This document shows, piece by piece, positions 61,531 through 64,000 of a stretch of DNA of 64,000 bases (position 1 is the stretch's first letter; the number at the start of each line of letters is the position of its first letter). Source of the DNA: Streptomyces sp. NBC_00390 (GTDB lineage: Bacteria; Actinomycetota; Actinomycetes; Streptomycetales; Streptomycetaceae). Position numbers and translations under genes: made by a program. The DNA lies in contig NZ_CP107945.1 of NCBI RefSeq assembly GCF_036057275.1, positions 7,440,001 to 7,504,000 of the forward strand, read 5' to 3'. A model generated the notes under the pieces. That model was given only the letters and a program-made list of their open reading frames with translations. It was not told where the DNA came from and ran no database searches.

Positions 61531-61542
61531 AACGCCCGGGAT

Positions 61543-61593
61543 GCGCACAGCACGCCGGCCCCGCGAGAACCGCGGGGCCGGCGTGCTGTGCGC
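61543..61593. terminator. Bidirectional terminator with 23-bp stem
   Basis: 61543-61565 pairs perfectly with 61571-61593 around a five-base loop, between convergent stops at 61530 and 61597. Confidence 0.93.
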
Positions 61594-61596
61594 GGG

Positions 61597-61932
61597 TCAC
61601 GCCTTGGCGGCGGCGCGTTCCCAGCGATAGAACTCGTGCGCCATCGCGTCCTTCGGAGTCCGCCAGGTCTGCGGGTCGTACGGACTGACGAACGCCGCGA
61701 GCCGGTCGCTGACATCGCGGAAAGCAGCGTGTTCGGTCACCTTGGCGATCGCCGGGCCGGGGGGCCGGTCGGCCTCGATCAGATGCAGGTAGACGTCGCC
61801 GAACTGGAACAGACTGCGCCGGGTGACCCCGACGAGGTGCGGCAGTTCGCCGCCGTCGGAGGCCGCGAACACCTCGGCGATGTCGGTGGCCGAATCGGGC
61901 GCCATTCGGGCGACGATGAGAGCTCGATGCAT
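61597..61932 (-). CDS. whiE-ORFVII: TcmI-type polyketide cyclase of the spore pigment cluster
   Basis: 111 residues from ATG 61932. The ferredoxin-like TcmI fold is evident: ALIVARMAPDSATDIAEVFA, LPHLVGVTRRSLFQFGDVYL and YDPQTWRTPKDAMAHEFYRW. The family catalyses late ring closure of aromatic polyketides. It is the last gene of a minus-strand set in the order CLF-ACP-aromatase/cyclase-cyclase, as in whiE spore-pigment clusters. Confidence 0.92.
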   Translation of the reverse strand: MHRALIVARMAPDSATDIAEVFAASDGGELPHLVGVTRRSLFQFGDVYLHLIEADRPPGPAIAKVTEHAAFRDVSDRLAAFVSPYDPQTWRTPKDAMAHEFYRWERAAAKA

Positions 61933-61983
61933 CGGGGGGAGTCCCTTCGGATGCCTGTCGGGTTGGCGGGGGTGGGGCAGCGG

Positions 61984-62463
61984 TCAGCGGGGCGTGACCG
62001 GGGCGGACTCGCGGGTGCGGGCGCGCTTCTCGATCTTGTCCCGGATGAGATCCATCTGGATCTTGGAGTTGCGGTTGATGTTGTCGGTCATCCACGTGTC
62101 GTCGACGGGGGCGTCCGGCTTCATCGCGAAGTCCTGCGTCCAGTGCATCAAGGTGCCTTCGGGCGTCTCGGAGTACTCCCAGCGGATGTCCATGTGCTGG
62201 AAGGGTCCCGTCTCCACCCGGCGGGCACGCACCGTGCGCGCGCTGCGGTCGACGACCCGCTCCGAGACCCAGCTCCAGACGGTGCCGTTCTCGTCCGGAT
62301 GCATGGTGAGGCGGAACAGCGTCCTGTCGTTCTCACGCTCGAGGACGTCGACGGACGCGTACTCGCTGAACAGCGAGGGCCAGTTCTCGATGTCGTTGGT
62401 GACGTCCCAGACCAGATCGATGGGGGCGTCGATGACGACCTTGTTCTCGGTGTGCCCGGTCAC
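61984..62463 (-). CDS. whiE-ORFVI: Aromatase/cyclase (SRPBCC, TcmN-N-terminal-like)
   Basis: 159 residues from ATG 62463, which lies right after the ACP stop. START/Bet v1-type fold: VVIDAPIDLVWDVTNDIENW, FRLTMHPDENGTVWSWVSER and DIRWEYSETPEGTLMHWTQD match the aromatase/cyclase family that folds and aromatises the nascent polyketide. Cytoplasmic. Fourth in the collinear spore-pigment gene order. Confidence 0.93.
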   Translation of the reverse strand: MTGHTENKVVIDAPIDLVWDVTNDIENWPSLFSEYASVDVLERENDRTLFRLTMHPDENGTVWSWVSERVVDRSARTVRARRVETGPFQHMDIRWEYSETPEGTLMHWTQDFAMKPDAPVDDTWMTDNINRNSKIQMDLIRDKIEKRARTRESAPVTPR

Positions 62464-62464
62464 T

Positions 62465-62719
62465 TCAGGCTCCTGCCATCAGGGAGTTGTTGACGAGGTC
62501 GAGGAATTCGCGCGGGGTCTTGCAGCGGTCGGCGTCGGGCGGCAGCGCCCGGCCGTACTTGTTCTCCAGCTCCCCGACGATGCCCAGCAGACCGAGCGAG
62601 TCGAGGCCGTAGGCGTCGAACGGCGTTTCCGGCCGGCCGCCCATCTCCTTGGGGTCGACCGTGATACCGGCGCTCTTCATCAGAACAGCCAGTTGGTCGA
62701 TGGTCAGTTGCGCGGTCAT
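62465..62719 (-). CDS. whiE-ORFV: Type II polyketide acyl carrier protein
   Basis: 84 residues from ATG 62719. The phosphopantetheine site is the Ser in AYGLDSLGLLGIVGELENKY; the helical ACP fold and length are normal. It carries the growing chain for the KS-alpha/CLF pair encoded upstream. Tight spacing to its neighbours (one base before the aromatase gene, 16 bp after CLF). Confidence 0.94.
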   Translation of the reverse strand: MTAQLTIDQLAVLMKSAGITVDPKEMGGRPETPFDAYGLDSLGLLGIVGELENKYGRALPPDADRCKTPREFLDLVNNSLMAGA

Positions 62720-62735
62720 GAGGCAGTTCTCCTTC

Positions 62736-63983
62736 TCACGAGGGGGTGTCGGCGGCGTGCCGCAGCACGAGCGCCGCGTTCGATCCCATGAGTCCTCGGC
62801 TCAGCACCAGGGCCGTACGCAGCTCGGCGGGGCGAGCCGCGCCGGTCACCATCGCAAGGTCGTGGCACACGTCGAAGACATGGGGGGTGGGCGGGATCAG
62901 ACCGTTCTGCAGTGCGAGCACCGCTGCGGCCGAGTCGAGCACCGGCGCTCCGCAGTAGGCGCGGCCCGTGCCCGTCTTGGGTGCGGTCACGGGCACCCGC
63001 CGGCCGTGCGGGCCCAGGGCGTCGGCGATCGCCAGCGCCTCGGCCCGGTCGGCTTCCGGAGTGCCCAGCGCGTCCGCGAAGACCACATCGATCTCCTCGG
63101 GTGCGCAGCCGGCTTCGTCCAGCGCGCCGGTGATCGCCCGGGCAAGGCCCTCGCGAGACTCCTCCCACCGGGATGCCCCGCTGAACGTGGCCGCGTGGCC
63201 GGCCACGGTCGCCCGGATCGGCGCGCCCCGCTCACGGGCCGCCGACTCCGCCTCGACGACGAGCATTCCGCCGCCCTCTGCGGGCACGAAGCCGCAGGCG
63301 GTGGCGGTGAACGGGCGGTAGGCCCGCTCGGGTTCGTCGCTGGTGCTCAGTTCCCGGTAGCCGAGCTGGCAGACGAGCGAGTACGGCGCGAGCGGCGCCT
63401 CGGCCGAGCCGACGACGACCGCGTCGGTACCGCGTCCGATGGCCCTCGCGGCGTGCGCGATGGCGTCCAGGCCGCCGGCCTCGTCGCTGCACACGACACC
63501 GCACGGACCCTTGAACCCGCCGCGGATCGAGATCTGGCCGGTGCTCGCCGCGTAGAACCAGGCGATGGACTGGTACGGACCGACATAGCGCGACCCCTGC
63601 CCCCACAGCCGTTGCAGCTCTCGCTGGCCGAACTCGCCGCCGCCGGAACCGGCGGCGGTGACCACGCCCACGTCGTACGGAGAGTCGCCGTACTTGCCGG
63701 CGGCGATCCGTGCATCGGCGAGCGCCAGGTCGGCCGCGGCCATCGCGAAGTGGCTGAACCGGTCGGTCTGGACGAGGAAGCGCTGCTCGATGAGCGATTC
63801 GGGGTCGAAGCCCCGGACCTCTCCGGCGATCCGGAGCGGCAGATGCCCGCACCCCTCCCGCGTGATGTGGTCGAGAACGCTGATGCCTTCCCGGGTGGAC
63901 TTCCAGAAGGTCTCGACACCCACTCCGTTGGGGGCGACCACACCGATTCCGGTGATGACTGCACGCCGGTCCTTGGAACTCAT
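62736..63983 (-). CDS. whiE-ORFIV: Type II PKS ketosynthase-beta / chain-length factor
   Basis: 415 residues from ATG 63983 with GGGAGGAGAGC upstream. A thiolase-fold ketosynthase homologue whose nucleophile Cys is replaced: the active-site loop reads GVVCSDEAGGLDA, with Glu where KS-alpha has Cys and most antibiotic CLFs have Gln. As I recall, Glu at this position is characteristic of spore-pigment CLFs. Other conserved parts (ITGIGVVAPNGVG, VPVTAPKTGTGRAYCG) are normal. It dimerises with KS-alpha to set polyketide length. The ATGA at its start overlaps the presumed KS-alpha stop. Confidence 0.95.
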   Translation of the reverse strand: MSSKDRRAVITGIGVVAPNGVGVETFWKSTREGISVLDHITREGCGHLPLRIAGEVRGFDPESLIEQRFLVQTDRFSHFAMAAADLALADARIAAGKYGDSPYDVGVVTAAGSGGGEFGQRELQRLWGQGSRYVGPYQSIAWFYAASTGQISIRGGFKGPCGVVCSDEAGGLDAIAHAARAIGRGTDAVVVGSAEAPLAPYSLVCQLGYRELSTSDEPERAYRPFTATACGFVPAEGGGMLVVEAESAARERGAPIRATVAGHAATFSGASRWEESREGLARAITGALDEAGCAPEEIDVVFADALGTPEADRAEALAIADALGPHGRRVPVTAPKTGTGRAYCGAPVLDSAAAVLALQNGLIPPTPHVFDVCHDLAMVTGAARPAELRTALVLSRGLMGSNAALVLRHAADTPS

Positions 63984-64000
63984 GCTCTCCTCCCACCTGG
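63980..64000 (-). CDS. Last codons of the presumed KS-alpha gene (partial)
   Basis: The minus-strand frame ending at TGA 63980-63982 reads P-G-G-R-R-A-stop, with the TGA overlapping the CLF start (ATGA). KS-alpha directly precedes and overlaps CLF in type II PKS clusters, so this is probably its C-terminus; only seven codons are visible. Confidence 0.4.
   Translation of the reverse strand, partial: PGGRRA

Noticed and set aside
61543..61593. 23-bp inverted repeat as a mobile-element end
   Set aside because: It lies exactly between two convergent stop codons with a five-base loop, which is the expected form of a bidirectional terminator. The 18-bp stems at 32636 and 44365 are explained the same way.

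Overview
The window is high-GC actinobacterial DNA with strong third-position G/C bias, GTG/TTG starts, long GC-rich stem-loop terminators and dense gene packing. The right edge carries part of a whiE-type spore-pigment polyketide cluster, and there is a SpoIIE-type phosphatase and a monomeric isocitrate dehydrogenase. Together these point to a Streptomyces or close relative. The mix of remnants, catabolic genes and secreted proteins looks like accessory or arm-proximal chromosome.

Layout. 1-803: 5' part of a carrier-domain/hexapeptide membrane protein leaving the left edge. 804-2052: no convincing gene. 2053-3366: three small stress/envelope-type genes, two of them diverged copies. 3344-5043: Lrp/AsnC regulator divergent from L-asparaginase. 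5116-9108: TetR regulator, secreted membrane-dipeptidase-like enzyme with a discoidin domain, class A beta-lactamase. 9229-14141: a 1524-residue HEAT-repeat protein bracketed by two homologous transposase C-terminal fragments. 14164-15938: three-gene redox-looking operon (exported protein, polytopic membrane protein, Tat-type Rieske lipoprotein). 15939-19462: oxidoreductase fragment and direct repeats, alpha/beta hydrolase, and a rifampicin monooxygenase (rox) with a rifamycin-associated palindrome upstream. 19778-25354: AMIN-like secreted protein, helical protein, isocitrate dehydrogenase, orphan glutamate-type binding lipoprotein, DUF1992 protein.

25956-32632: an aberrant tRNA gene followed by a tightly overlapping cassette LRR protein - ankyrin protein - MoxR-type AAA ATPase - metallopeptidase/VWA (DUF2201) protein, then an uncharacterised protein. 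This is the best candidate for an undescribed ATP-dependent system. 32695-37761: subtilisin-like protease, amidase, anti-sigma fragment, His/Trp-rich secreted protein, HAD phosphatase. 37836-43021: a decaying molybdenum hydroxylase operon (coxG, broken coxL, coxS, truncated coxM) divergent from xdhC.

43070-56602: a TetR-MarR fusion regulator, an aromatic-acid-type MFS importer divergent from an 11-gene Rieske-oxygenase catabolic operon, and a closing MarR repressor. The two divergent promoters share operator-like sequences. 56736-61530: SpoIIE/anti-sigma multidomain protein, parallel beta-helix secreted protein, O-methyltransferase. 61597-64000: spore pigment genes (cyclase, aromatase/cyclase, ACP, chain-length factor and the very end of KS-alpha). 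All functions are inferred from sequence reading alone; no database search was run.
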